64,000 bases of DNA from JAUXJB01 sp965226855. Lineage in GTDB: Bacteria > Myxococcota_A > UBA9160 > SZUA-336. The position numbers and the translations under genes were made by a program. The notes beneath the pieces were generated by a model. The model saw only the letters and a program-made list of their open reading frames with translations, ran no database searches and was not told the origin of the DNA. Where the stretch lies: assembly GCA_965226855.1 (NCBI GenBank), contig CBDDEE010000027.1:124001-188000 (forward strand), given 5' to 3'. Each line of letters opens with the position of its first letter. Position 1 is the first letter of the stretch. This document shows positions 26,314-36,054 of the stretch, piece after piece.

Positions 26314-27651
26314 ATGAGACGTGCCGTCTTCCTGGGCACGGTCCTGGCCGCGTTCTGCTCCGCGCAAGCAGCGCGCGCGCAGACCGAGCCGGTGACCGTC
26401 GATGCCCTCAGAGAAACCCTACAGCTCCTCACCCGGCGGGTGCAGGAGATGGAGAGCATTCATGAAACTGACCGGCGCCGGATGCGCGAACTCGAAAACC
26501 GGGTCGCGCAACTGGCTGCGGCGTCCGCTGGGAGCGCGACCCCGCGAGAGCGAACCGTGCTGCCCGGCGGCGCCCCCGGCACCGGTCAGGGCAACCTGCT
26601 GAACCCGCAGATCACCGCCTTTCTCGACATGGGCGGGAGCCTGTCGAGCAACGGGGACAACAAGGCCCGCAACCGCTTCAACCTCCGCGAGACTGAGCTG
26701 GATCTGCGGAGCGCGGTCTCGCCCCGAGCGGACGGCGTGCTGGTGATCGCGATGGGCGAGGAGATCGAGGACCCCTTTGGCGATGTGGACATCGGCATCG
26801 AGTTCGAGATCGAGGAGGCGTACCTGAACATCCACACGCTGCCCCGGGATCTCGCGCTCAAGGCCGGGAAGTTCCGCCCCGCGTTCGGTCGCAACAACCT
26901 GCTCCACACCCACGACCTGCCGCAGGTGACGCGTCCCCTGGCCGTCCAGGCATTCCTCGGCCCCGAGGGCCTGACGACGATCGGCGCGTCGCTAGACTGG
27001 ATCGTTCCCAACCCCTGGGACCGCTACCTTGAGCTGACGACACAGGTCGTCAACGCCGACGGCGGGCCGGAGTCGCCGATCCTGGGCGGCCCGGGAGCGG
27101 TGAACCCCGCCGTGCTGAGTCACCTGAAACTGTTCCAGGACGTAGGGGACAGCGCCTCCCTCGAACTGGGGGCCAGCTTTCTGCACGGCAGGACGTCGGG
27201 CAATCGCGACGCGGCCGGCTACGTGCTCGGGGCGGACGCCAGCTATCAATGGCGCGACCCGGCGCGACCCGACTTCCGCAGCCTCCTGCTCCAGGGCGAG
27301 CTGTTCTGGTCAAACAGCGACTTCGACGATGCTGTCCAGGGCATCATCCGCGATGACAACTGGGGGCTCTACCTGCTGGGTCAGTACCAGTTCGATCGGA
27401 ACTTGTACGCGGGCATTCGCTACGACTACACCGAGTTTCCCGACCTCGGGGTACGACGCCGGAGCGACTCCGACTGGGGAGTCTCCGCCTACCTCACCTG
27501 GTACCCCTACGAGGCGCTGCGGCTGCGCCTGGAGTATCAGCATCTGGAGCGCGACCTCCTCGGCCAGAGCGACCACGAGGATGCACTCCTGCTCGGGCTC
27601 ACTTTCTACATCGGTGCGCACCCGCCGCACCCGTACTGGGTAAACCGATGA
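26314..27651 (+). CDS. Outer-membrane porin-like protein of a metal-uptake operon
   Basis: 445 residues: a signal peptide ending RAQ, a predicted coiled coil (about 30-70, LQLLTRRVQEMESIHETDRR), then a barrel with strands such as RFNLRETELDLRSAVSPRA, LKAGKFRPAFGRNNLLHTHD, GLYLLGQYQFDRNLYAGIRY and LRLRLEYQHLERD. The coiled coil followed by a GKFR-x-FGR-N--H-H strand fits the porin-like proteins found next to zinc ABC transporters. It overlaps the next gene by four bases (ATGA), so translation is coupled. Probable role: passage of metal across the outer membrane. Confidence 0.7.
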   Translation: MRRAVFLGTVLAAFCSAQAARAQTEPVTVDALRETLQLLTRRVQEMESIHETDRRRMRELENRVAQLAAASAGSATPRERTVLPGGAPGTGQGNLLNPQITAFLDMGGSLSSNGDNKARNRFNLRETELDLRSAVSPRADGVLVIAMGEEIEDPFGDVDIGIEFEIEEAYLNIHTLPRDLALKAGKFRPAFGRNNLLHTHDLPQVTRPLAVQAFLGPEGLTTIGASLDWIVPNPWDRYLELTTQVVNADGGPESPILGGPGAVNPAVLSHLKLFQDVGDSASLELGASFLHGRTSGNRDAAGYVLGADASYQWRDPARPDFRSLLLQGELFWSNSDFDDAVQGIIRDDNWGLYLLGQYQFDRNLYAGIRYDYTEFPDLGVRRRSDSDWGVSAYLTWYPYEALRLRLEYQHLERDLLGQSDHEDALLLGLTFYIGAHPPHPYWVNR

Positions 27652-28598
27652 GTGCGCTCATACAGCGGACGAGTCGACTCTGGAAGACGCTCGGGATCGC
27701 ATTGCTTGCGGCGCTGGCGCCGTGCCTCGTGCGAGCCGAGGTGCGCGTGGTAACCACCAGCCCGGCGCTAGCGGACCTGACCCGTCAGGTCGGCGGTTCC
27801 GCCGTCGAGGTCGAGGCTCTGATGCGCGGTCCGAGGAACCCGCACAATGTGGTGCCCACGCCGAGCCTGGTCATGAAGCTCCGCAAGGCCGATCTGTTCG
27901 TGCACCTTGGGCTCGACGCGGAGCCCTGGGTCCCGTCGCTCGTGCGCAGCACGCGCCGCGAGCGGCTGCTGCCTGGAGGCTCCGGGAACATCGACGCTTC
28001 GCGCGGCATCGTGCTCCAGGAGGTCCCCTCGCGCGGCGGTCTCTCGCGCGCCTTCGGCGACATCCATGTCTACGGGAACACCCACTATCTGCTCGACCCG
28101 ATGAACGGGATCATCGTCGCGCGCACGATCGCCGACGCCCTCGTGCGCACGGATCCCGAGCATCGGGAGCTGTACAGCGAGAATCTCGAGGCCCTTGGAA
28201 AGCGGCTCTCGGCGCTCACCGATCGGCTCGTCGAGCGCATGAAGCCCTACCGGGGGACCTCGGTCGTCACCTACCACCGCACCTGGCCCTACTTCCTGCG
28301 CCGCTTCTCGCTCGAGAAGATCGCCGAAGTCGAGCCCAAGCCCGGCATCAGCCCGGGGCCGCAGCACATCGCACGCGTCGCGGAGCAGATGAGCCAGGAA
28401 GGCGTCCGCGTCGTGATCGTCGAGACGTTCAGCAGCCACAAGATCGCTGAGCGCGTCGCGAAACGGGCAGGTGCACGGGCCGTTGTGCTCGCCCAGGAGG
28501 TCTACGCGCTGCCGGAGGTAGACTCTTACGCGCGGCTCTTCGAGTACAACGTGGACACACTCCTCGATGCCCTCGCGCTACCGGCGGCCACGCCGTGA
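27648..28598 (+). CDS. Metal ABC transporter substrate-binding protein (ZnuA/SBP cluster A-I)
   Basis: 316 residues with signal peptide. Likely metal ligands can be placed: His in RNPHNVVPTPSLVMKL, His in HVYGNTHYLLDPMNG, His in SVVTYHRTWPYFLRR, and an acidic residue in VIVETFSSHKIAERV. The long linking helix (EPKPGISPGPQHIARVAEQM) is typical of this class. There is no His-rich loop. Zinc or manganese is the likely cargo. The gene is coupled to the porin gene upstream and lies 25 bp before the permease start. Confidence 0.85.
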   Translation: MSALIQRTSRLWKTLGIALLAALAPCLVRAEVRVVTTSPALADLTRQVGGSAVEVEALMRGPRNPHNVVPTPSLVMKLRKADLFVHLGLDAEPWVPSLVRSTRRERLLPGGSGNIDASRGIVLQEVPSRGGLSRAFGDIHVYGNTHYLLDPMNGIIVARTIADALVRTDPEHRELYSENLEALGKRLSALTDRLVERMKPYRGTSVVTYHRTWPYFLRRFSLEKIAEVEPKPGISPGPQHIARVAEQMSQEGVRVVIVETFSSHKIAERVAKRAGARAVVLAQEVYALPEVDSYARLFEYNVDTLLDALALPAATP

Positions 28599-28623
28599 GT
28601 ACGCCCGCGAGACAGGAGACCCA

Positions 28624-29433
28624 GTGATCGAGCTGCTCGCACCCGCGTTCGTGACCTGCCTGCTGCTAGCCGGTGTGCTTGGCTATTTCGGTCTGCACGT
28701 GCTCCTGCGGGAGGTGATCTTCGTGGACCTCGCCCTCGCTCAACTCGCCGCGCTCGGAGTGGCCGTGGCTCACATGGTCGCGTCCGAGGCGAGTGCGGCG
28801 ACGATCTACCTCTGGTCGTTCGCGTTCACGCTGGCGGGCGCGGCCATCTTCGCGGGGGTGCGAACCGAGCGCAGGCGGTTGCCGCAGGAAGCCCTGATCG
28901 GGATCGTCTACGGCGTGAGCGCTGCCCTCGTGATCCTCGTGCTCTCGAAGAGCGCGCTCGATCGGGACGAGGTCGAGAGCATGCTTACAGGTCGCTTGCT
29001 CTTCGTCGAGTGGACGGAGGTCGGCATCGCCGCCCTGCTCTGTGCGGGCGTCCTCGCACTACACGTGCTGCTGCGAAGTGCGTTCTTCGAGATCTCGCGG
29101 CGAAGCGCCGTGGCTTCACCGCCGACGCGCCGAGAGAGGCTGCTCGACTTCGTCTTCTATGCGAGCTTCGGCGTGGTGGTCACAAGCTCCGTCCAGATGG
29201 CGGGTGTGCTCGTCGTGTTCAGCCTGCTGATTGTGCCGGCCGCCTGCGCCGCCCTCTTCCTGGTCTCACTGCGCGGGCGGCTGCTGGGAGGCTGGCTGAT
29301 CGGCACGCTCGCGAGCGCCGCCGGGGTCGGCGCGAGCGCGCTCTTTGACCTGCCGACGGGCGCCTCCGTCGTTGCGGCGCTGGGCGTCGCCTTCGCGGTC
29401 TCGCTCGGCGCGTCCGTGATCCTGCCCGAGTAG
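28624..29433 (+). CDS. Metal ABC transporter permease (ZnuB family)
   Basis: GTG 28624 with AGGAGA in front is the preferred start, giving 269 residues and about eight helices. The ABC-3 family segments YFGLHVLLREVIFVDLALAQ and IGIVYGVSAALVILVLSKS are clear. The partner ATPase (ZnuC) is missing: the operon ends here, and the next 240 bp lead into phage genes. Either the ATPase is encoded elsewhere or the island junction has cut it off. Confidence 0.85.
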   Translation: MIELLAPAFVTCLLLAGVLGYFGLHVLLREVIFVDLALAQLAALGVAVAHMVASEASAATIYLWSFAFTLAGAAIFAGVRTERRRLPQEALIGIVYGVSAALVILVLSKSALDRDEVESMLTGRLLFVEWTEVGIAALLCAGVLALHVLLRSAFFEISRRSAVASPPTRRERLLDFVFYASFGVVVTSSVQMAGVLVVFSLLIVPAACAALFLVSLRGRLLGGWLIGTLASAAGVGASALFDLPTGASVVAALGVAFAVSLGASVILPE

Positions 29434-29669
29434 ACGCCCCCGCGCGCCCCCTACGCCGCGAGCGCGTTGGAGATCGGCGTCCATGACTGGATTCGCATCA
29501 CGTCAAACATGGCGAACTCGTGCTATGACGTTCACCGCGCCCTGGTCGACATTCCGGAGCCAACCTGGCCGAACGTCATGTTCGAGGAGATCCTCGACCT
29601 TGCGTATCGTGGGTGCACGATAACCGCTCCGGACCACTTGGTAATCCAACAGGTGCAAGGAAAGGCCCG

Positions 29670-31429
29670 ATGACCAGCGGATGGTTTGGTACCACTCGGC
29701 GCTGCTGGGCCTATGACACAGAGTTCTACTGCCCTGACGGGGAGAGACCCGAGACTCACTGTGCAGTGTTTCAGGATGCCCGCACAGGGGAGACGATCCG
29801 ATTTCGTAGGGGCGACTTCCTGTGCGGCCGGGCCGCAACCTTTCTCAACGACACTCACGAGGATCTCTTCGTCGATTCCACCTGCCTGCGGAATATAAGG
29901 CGTTGGCAGTGTATGACCTTCCCCAGCCGAAGTTCGTCATTGACCTGAGCCCGGAGTACCGACTCCTCGCGAATGATGGCACCAAGGCACCGAAGGGAAA
30001 ATTCAGGCTCAATGCGGTGTGCGCGAGCTACGGGATCGAGACCATTTCCGATGACGAAAAACTGTCGAATCAACATCTTGCGCAGACGGCTCGAACCCTG
30101 CCGGCCGAAGATAATGAACGGTTGCTCGTCTACTGTCAGCATGATGTCGAGGTGACAGCGGAGCTGTTTCGGCGCATGGCACCGGCGATTGATTACACGC
30201 GTGCGTTGATTCGCGGTCGGTATCAGCTCGAGGTGGGACGATTCGAGCTTAACGGAATCCCGATCGATACCCGCCTGTTCTGCGAGTTTGTCGAGAAGTG
30301 GGAGGAGATCAAGCTCGAGTTCGTCGAGCAACTAGGGCCTGGCTACGATGGGCTGTTCGAAGGCACGACATTCAAGCACCGCTCCTTCGATAGCTGGCTT
30401 CGCCGGCGCCGAATACCCTGGCCGCGTACAGATACGGGACGCTTGAGCTTGAAGGATCAGACCTTCCAAGAAATGGCCTTGGTCTATCCCGAGGTGAACC
30501 CAATTGCCGAGACCAGGTACATCCTAGAGAAGTTGAAGCTGACGGAGCTGCCCATAGGGAGCGACGGCCGCCATCGGCTGCGAGGCGCATTTCCATTTGC
30601 AACCAAGACCGGGCGGAATGCGCCTCAGGGCTTCATCTACGGTCAGGCGAAGTGGACACGGTCGTTCATCCGGCCGGATCCGGGGATGGCACTGGCCTAT
30701 TGCGATTGGGCAGCACAGGAGTTTCGAATCGCTGCCTACCTGTCTAGGGACGGCGAAATGATGCACGTAGCCACGGCAGATGATGTGTACATTGCCATTG
30801 CGTCTGCACTCGGGTACGCACCGTCGGATGCTACGAAGACAACGCATCCTGGTACCCGGGCAATGTTCAAGGTCGTTGTGCTGGCGATCAACTACGGGAT
30901 GGGCGAGCAGACGCTTGCCACCCGGATCGGTCGCTCGGTGATTGAAGCGCGCGACATCTTGCTACGACTTCGTGAACGGTTCCGGGGATTCTTTGCTTGG
31001 TCACAAAACGCCGTAGACTATGCGATGAGCCGAGGTGTTATCTGGACGCCATTGGGTTGGATGATGCGGCCGGCGGATACGGTGCGATCCCGGACTCTTG
31101 CCAACTTCCCGGTCCAGGGAGCAGGAGCCGACATTATGCGGGTGTCCGCCATTGGACTTGGAGAAGCTGGCATTCGAGTTTGCTGCCCTGTACACGATGC
31201 CTTCCTGATTGAGGCCCCCCGGGACAAAATCGAGGAGGCCGCGACCACGACTCAGCGTGTTATGGCCGCTGCGGTTGAAGGAGTACTTGGTGCAGGCTGC
31301 CAGATCCCGACCGATGTCGAGATCTTCAGATACCCGGACCGATACGTAGACGACCGCGGGTGCGAGATGTGGGGCCGAGCTCAAGTCGCTTTGCAAAGAG
31401 TCCGCTCACGAACGCAGAGGGTTGCGTAG
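29670..31429 (+). pseudogene. Phage-type family-A DNA polymerase with 3'-5' exonuclease, one frameshift
   Basis: ATG 29670 begins a DnaQ-like exonuclease (CWAYDTEFYCPDGERPETHC, ExoI Asp and Glu). At about 29885 the frame moves to the one that opens EYKALAVYDLPQPKFVIDLS and runs to 31429. Polymerase motifs are present: A as CDWAAQEFRIAAYLS (about 30702), B as RAMFKVVVLAINYGMG (about 30859) and C as VHDAFLIEA (about 31192). The linear order matches compact phage polymerases without a 5'-3' nuclease. The indel separates exonuclease from polymerase; if real, only the polymerase half could be made. Confidence 0.8.
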
Positions 31430-31547
31430 GGTGCGTCAGCTTCGTAGCTGCGATGGCGCCAGAATTGACGTAGAACGTGCGTCAGCCCGGGCACACCCGC
31501 CTATCTCCTTAACTATTTCCTTATTGATCTTCTTGTAGTAGGTGCAT

Positions 31548-31937
31548 ATGGCCTCTCTATTGAGCTTTGGACTGACCGATGACGAAGTGCAACGTCTCCA
31601 AGGCGAACGACAGAGGCACCGGAAGGAAGAGCAACGTCAAAAGCGTCAAGGGCTGTTCCTGGCGGGTCCGGTTCCTGTGGAATGGCTCACCCAGGCACTC
31701 AAGTTGGGCTCCCCCGCTTTAAAGGTGGGGCTTGAGCTATGGCTTCTTCGAGGCATGACCAAGTCGCTGGTCGTTCGGCCCAATGCCTCACGATCGCTGC
31801 TTGGATTGAGCCGCCGTACCTTCCAACGGGGCCTCCAGCGACTAGCAAATGGGGGTCTGATACGTGCTCAGCAAAGGGTTGGTAAGAAGACCCTGGTCGC
31901 TCTTCTAGTTAGCTCGGATTACGACCCGTCCAAGTGA
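31548..31937 (+). CDS. Helix-turn-helix protein, phage region
   Basis: About 130 residues. A basic, charged segment (TDDEVQRLQGERQRHRKEEQ) is followed by PVPVEWLTQALKLGSPALKV and a winged-helix-like unit, LLGLSRRTFQRGLQRLANGG, with the wing LIRAQQRVGKKTLVALL. Small proteins of this kind lie between polymerase and terminase genes in some phage genomes and act as replication or transcription regulators. Function here is inferred from position and fold only. ATG 31548 and GTG 31542 are equally possible starts. Confidence 0.55.
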   Translation: MASLLSFGLTDDEVQRLQGERQRHRKEEQRQKRQGLFLAGPVPVEWLTQALKLGSPALKVGLELWLLRGMTKSLVVRPNASRSLLGLSRRTFQRGLQRLANGGLIRAQQRVGKKTLVALLVSSDYDPSK

Positions 31938-32099
31938 CCTATGCCAGAGGCGCAGGAGGCCTGGTCTCTGGTGGATGGCGTCATGTATCTATGGACAATC
32001 GGCATGGAGCTGTTTGGCGGCTGGTTTACAGCCAACTGCTGTTCCCCTAGATCATCGCTACATTCTCCTAGATGGGGAAGGACCCATTGAAGCGAGTAA

Positions 32100-32600
32100 A
32101 TGACTAGATCTCGATCCGATGAGGTCAAGCGGCGGATCAGTCGTGGCATGCGTCGCGCGGTCGAGCGCCGAAGGCAAGCTATGCGGATCGGTCCGCGCGA
32201 TCCGCGCACGGCCCGGCTGGTTGGAGAGGTCAAGCCGAGTCTCCGCGGTGCGGTACGCCAGGCAGAGCTCGAGCTCGTCGAGCTATTCGATGCACTCGGC
32301 GGTGTGAATCGACTCACACCGACAACGCGGGCAGTCGTCGAGGATGCCGTGTCCGTGGGCCTGGTCTTGCGCGGTGAGCTGGGGAGATACCTGCAGAGCG
32401 GCGACCATGACGCCGCCTCTCGGGTGGGGACGCTGGCGAGTGCGCGCCGTCAAAGCTTCGCTCTGCTCGGCCTCGACCCTCGGCCGTCCGAACCTCGCTC
32501 GATTGCATCTATCGCTGCTGCGTTCTCCCAGGAAAACGAGCCCGTCGCTGAGAGGGTCGCTCCCGCACGGCAGTCAGTTGAGCGAGATCGCTCCATGTGA
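32100..32600 (+). CDS. Putative terminase small subunit
   Basis: 166 residues; very basic N-terminus (RSRSDEVKRRISRGMRRAVE), a central helical part LRGAVRQAELELVELFDALG and LTPTTRAVVEDAVSVGLVLR, and a disordered C-terminus. It overlaps the large-subunit gene by four bases (ATGTGA), the usual order for terS-terL. No specific family is recognised, so the call depends on position, size and charge. Confidence 0.55.
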   Translation: MTRSRSDEVKRRISRGMRRAVERRRQAMRIGPRDPRTARLVGEVKPSLRGAVRQAELELVELFDALGGVNRLTPTTRAVVEDAVSVGLVLRGELGRYLQSGDHDAASRVGTLASARRQSFALLGLDPRPSEPRSIASIAAAFSQENEPVAERVAPARQSVERDRSM

Positions 32601-33376
32601 ACGCAATCGACTGGATATCCCACTCCGAGCTGTTTGGGCCATTCTTCGCGGGCCCGTCGTGGGACGCATGGCGAGTTGCATTGAAGGCGCTCTTCGTCGT
32701 CGAGATGACCGATGCGGACCGGGGGCTCTACAAGGAGCTGAGCGGGGGGAGGGCGGTTCCGGACCGGCCGATCCGCGAGGCGTCGTTCTGTTTCGGTCGC
32801 CGCTCGGGCAAGAGCCGCATCGCCGCGATGCTGGCGGTGTACCTGGCCGTCGCCCGCGACTACCGGAGCTGGCTCGCTCCAGGCGAAGTGGCCACGATCA
32901 TGCTGATCGCGAGCGACCGCGCCCAGGCGCGCACATTGATGCGTTACGTGACAGGCCTCGTGGACGCGGTTCCGGCCCTCGTCCGCGAGGTCGTGGAGCG
33001 CAAGCAGGAGAGCATCTCGTTCGGGCGCGTGGTCATCGAGGTCCACACGGCCTCTTTCCGCGCCGTGAGGGGCTACACGGTCGCGGCTGCGATCTGCGAT
33101 GAGATCGCCTACTGGCGCGATGAGGCCTCGGCCAACCCCGACGAGGAGATCCTGGCGGCCCTGCGACCGGCCATGGTCACCATCCCCGAGTCGCTGCTTC
33201 TCTGCATTTCGACACCCCACAGCCGCCGCGGTGCGTTCTGGCGAGCGTTCGTGGATCACCATGGCCCGGATGCCAAAGACCCGAGGAGGATTTTCCTGCA
33301 GTCACCCACGAGCGTGATGAACCCGACGATCGATTCTGCGCTGATCGAGCAAGACCTTTTACGAGACGAGCCTAGG

Positions 33377-34406
33377 TGTGGGACCTAGGGCACGTTGTTG
33401 GCGGGTCTGTCTGAGTCTTGCCATGGGCGGTTTCTTTCCCAGGCTTCGATGGGGTCGGTGATGACGTAGTGCTTGAGCCAGGCGGGAAGCGAGGCGGCCC
33501 GGATCGCGGAGGTCCGGAACGGTTGGCGATAGGCCCAGCGTCGCTTGAGCGTCTGGATGAAGCGCTCCGCCTTGCCGTTGGTCTTGGGCGTGTAGGGACG
33601 GGTGAAGCTCTGCAGGATGCCTTCTTCCTCGCATAGCGTGCGGAAGGCCTTGGCCTCCGGATAGCACTTGGCGTTGTCCGTGAGCAGGCGCTGGCAGCGG
33701 ATCCCGAGTCGCCCGAACCAGCGCAACGCTCGACGAAAGAACGCCACGGCGTACTTTGCGTTCTCGGCGGGCAGCACCTCGGCGTAGGCCAGGCGCGTAT
33801 GGTCATCGACGCAGACGAACGCCACCTCCCAGCCCACTCCTTCGCTTCTTGCGACTGCGATCGCCGTGAATCGCGTGTCCGACCCCCTCGATCCGCGCGA
33901 AGCGCTTGGCCGATCGATGTGGAACAGATCTGCAGGAGCGGCATGCTCGTAGCGCTGCGGCGGATCGAGCTCCTCCTCCAGCCGCCAAATCCGGCCCAGG
34001 CCCTGCTGCTTGAGATGCCGCGAGACCGTCGATGCCGGGATCCCGGTCTCCAGCGCGATCTCCCAGCGGTCTTCCGACGCCGCCGCAGCCGCTCCATGCG
34101 GCGAATCGCCTTGAGCGGCGGTTTCGGGATTCGGTGCGGACGAGAGGACCGGTCCTGCAATCCGACCTGGCCTTCGGAGTCGAACCGGACCATTTGAGGC
34201 CGTCGGGCGGCTCACACCGGCTTCTCGAGCGGCACGAGCCAGCGGCCAACCCTGCTCTCGAACTCGCTGCGCCAAACGATGGCGAGCCCACGGAGTCAGC
34301 TTCGCGTTAGGATGAAGTCGTGGGGGTTCTCCTTGAAGTCTGAGGTCGTCGAACAACCCCATCTTCTCAGAGAGCCCTCAGGTGTAAACAACGCTGGGGC
34401 ACCACA
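33377..34406 (-). mobile_element. IS481-family insertion sequence, divergent copy 2
   Basis: 1030 bp with inverted ends (TGTGGGACC and TGTGGTGCC) and a 6 bp duplication CCTAGG at 33371-33376 and 34407-34412. It is related to, but clearly diverged from, the other two copies. Confidence 0.88.
33385..34362 (-). pseudogene. IS481-family transposase, decayed
   Basis: The DDE core is readable (DDHTRLAYAEVL, LLTDNAKCYPE, NGKAERFIQTLKRRW), but the frame is left and re-entered twice: at about 34200-34080, where the neighbouring frame gives RFDSEGQVGLQDRSSRPHRI, and at about 33905-33840, where it gives AKRFARIEGVGHAIHGDRS. Near the C-terminus HYNHHRPHRSLG also lies out of frame. Several indels mean the element is probably immobile unless helped by another copy. 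Confidence 0.8.
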
Positions 34407-35092
34407 CCTAGGGCACGCGCTGAGTGGCGGCCGGAGTTCCGTCGCGACATTGAGGGGTACGTCTCGCGCGAGGCCGTCGAGGCGGTCGTGGTTCCGGGAC
34501 GCTATCACCAGTCGAGGGACTCCGCTACTCCGCCTTCGTCGATCCGAGCGGGGGATCATCCGACTCGATGACCCTTGCGGTATGTCACGCTCAGGACGAG
34601 GTCATGGTGGTGGACGCCGTTCGGGAACGACGGCCCCCGTTTAACCCAAGCGAGGTCGTGAACGAGTTCGCTCAGCTCCTCAAGCACTACGGAGTCTCGC
34701 GCGTGGAGGGAGACCGTTACGCGGGGGAGTGGCCTCGCGAGCGCTTTGGCGAGCACGGCGTCCACTACGAGGTCACCCGCAAGCCTAAGAACGACATCTA
34801 CCTGCAGGCGCTGCCGCTGATCAACAGCGGTCAGGTCGAGCTGCTCGACGATCCCCGACTCATCGCACAGCTCTGCGACCTGGAGCGGCGGACGGCGCGG
34901 GGAGGTCGCGAGTCAATCGACCACCCGCCAAGAGGCCACGACGACCTCGCAAACGCTGTGGCCGGAGCCGTAGTGCGGGCGAGGGAGCGGTCCCGGCGCG
35001 AGGAGATCGTGTTCGACCTCTCCCTCGCGGATACTGGGACGCGAGACTCCCCCTGGCGGATCTGAGAAGCCCTTTCAGCCGGGCGAAAGTGT

Positions 35093-35173
35093 CCGGTAGA
35101 GTTACGGTTAGGCACAGGGGCTCGGCCCCTCCGGAATAGAGTTTCGGTTCTATCCAGTTCCGTAACTCACCGG
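35093..35173 (+). other. Three-way-junction structured element upstream of a recombinase
   Basis: A 14 bp basal stem with one bulged A (35093-35107 pairs with 35160-35173: CCGGT-a-GAGTTACGG against CCGTAACTC-ACCGG) encloses two hairpins: AGGGGC-TCG-GCCCCT (35116-35130) and a 9 bp stem closed by TTCG (35133-35155, with one bulged A). It could be a structured RNA leader for the gene at 35222, a folded single-stranded recombination site in the style of integron attC, or a packaging or replication site. The pairing is visible; its role is inference. Confidence 0.6.
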
Positions 35174-35221
35174 TTCTTTGGCGTAAAATGGACATACCTC
35201 GTTGCTGCGGAGGGAGGTCCC

Positions 35222-35803
35222 ATGCCCAAGTTCCCGGTCGAGGTGCTGACCGAGCTTGAAGTGAGACGGCTGATCGAAGGCTGCTCGAATCGAGCGCCCA
35301 CCGGCATCCGCAACCGAGCCCTGATCGCCGTCCTCTACCGGGGAGGGCTTCGCCTGGGCGAGGCGTTTGCGCTCTTTCCGAAGGACCTAGATCCGCAGGC
35401 GGGAACCGTGGCCGTGCTCCACGGCAAGGGGGACAAGCGCCGCACCATCGGTCTCGACCCCGGCGGCTTCGCGCTCGTGGAACGCTGGTTGGACAAACGC
35501 CGCGCGCTCTCCTTGGACGGCCGTCACCCCGTGTTCTGCACGCTTAGCGGTGAACCGCTCAAGGACGCATATGTGCGCGCCCTCCTACCGCGTCTCGCAC
35601 GCAAGGCCGGAGTCGAAAAGCGCGTCCACGCGCACGGCCTCCGCCACTCGCACGCAGCTGAGCTGGCAGCTGAGGGGCTCCCGACGAACCTTGTCCAGGC
35701 GCAGCTCGGCCACTCGAGCCTCGCGACCACCGATCGGTATCTTCGACACATCGCACCGCAGCAGCTGATCGAAGCAGTTCGGACACGGGTCTGGGACCTC
35801 TGA
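35222..35803 (+). CDS. Tyrosine recombinase without the N-terminal core-binding domain
   Basis: 193 residues that begin directly with the catalytic domain. All catalytic residues are in place: Arg44 (YRGGLRLGEAFAL), Lys72 (HGKGDKRRTI), His138/Arg141 (HAHGLRHSHA), His164 (LGHSSLATTDRYL) and Tyr173. Normal integrases have 300 or more residues with an N-terminal SAM-like clamp; here GGAGGGAGG precedes the ATG, so the short form looks genuine. It lies 48 bp after a three-way-junction element and about 160 bp after the terminase relic. Role: integration, excision or multimer resolution. Confidence 0.8.
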   Translation: MPKFPVEVLTELEVRRLIEGCSNRAPTGIRNRALIAVLYRGGLRLGEAFALFPKDLDPQAGTVAVLHGKGDKRRTIGLDPGGFALVERWLDKRRALSLDGRHPVFCTLSGEPLKDAYVRALLPRLARKAGVEKRVHAHGLRHSHAAELAAEGLPTNLVQAQLGHSSLATTDRYLRHIAPQQLIEAVRTRVWDL

Positions 35804-36054
35804 AGTCCGGCGGACCGGCCCTTAGCCGCTCCGGAGTTGGATGGCGAGAGTCGAGGCTTGCGCGACAGAATCCAAGCTGACGGCGACGATCTCGATCGTC
35901 TGTCCCTCAGGGACGCCTACGAAAGTCGAGTTCATCGATCCGACCTTCTTCGGCTACCTCGTGCACCAGGGCACGGAACTGCGTGACGAAGTTCTGCTTA
36001 ATTCTGACCTCTGAAACTCCCGATCCGTCTGGCGTCAGGGGATATCCACGCTCG

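Larger units (their letters stand above)
32597..35065 (+). pseudogene. Terminase large subunit, split by an IS and frameshifted
   Basis: Before the IS: Walker A in CFGRRSGKSR (residues 65-74), Walker B in AAAICDEIAYW, and the coupling motif LLLCISTPHSRRGAFW. After the IS: RAEWRPEFRRDIEGYVSREA, then the nuclease part with FVDPSGGSSDSM (first catalytic Asp), KNDIYLQALPLINSGQVELL and HDDLANAVAGAVVRA (last Asp). Joining across one CCTAGG copy restores the frame as DEP-RARAEW. A separate one-base loss near 34508 shifts the frame before LSPVEGLRYSAFVDPSG. Two lesions make it inactive. Confidence 0.85.

Noticed and set aside
35093..35173. The structured element as a tRNA or tRNA-like gene
   Set aside because: There are only two inner hairpins, no T-arm GTTCRA sequence and no CCA, so a cloverleaf cannot be drawn.
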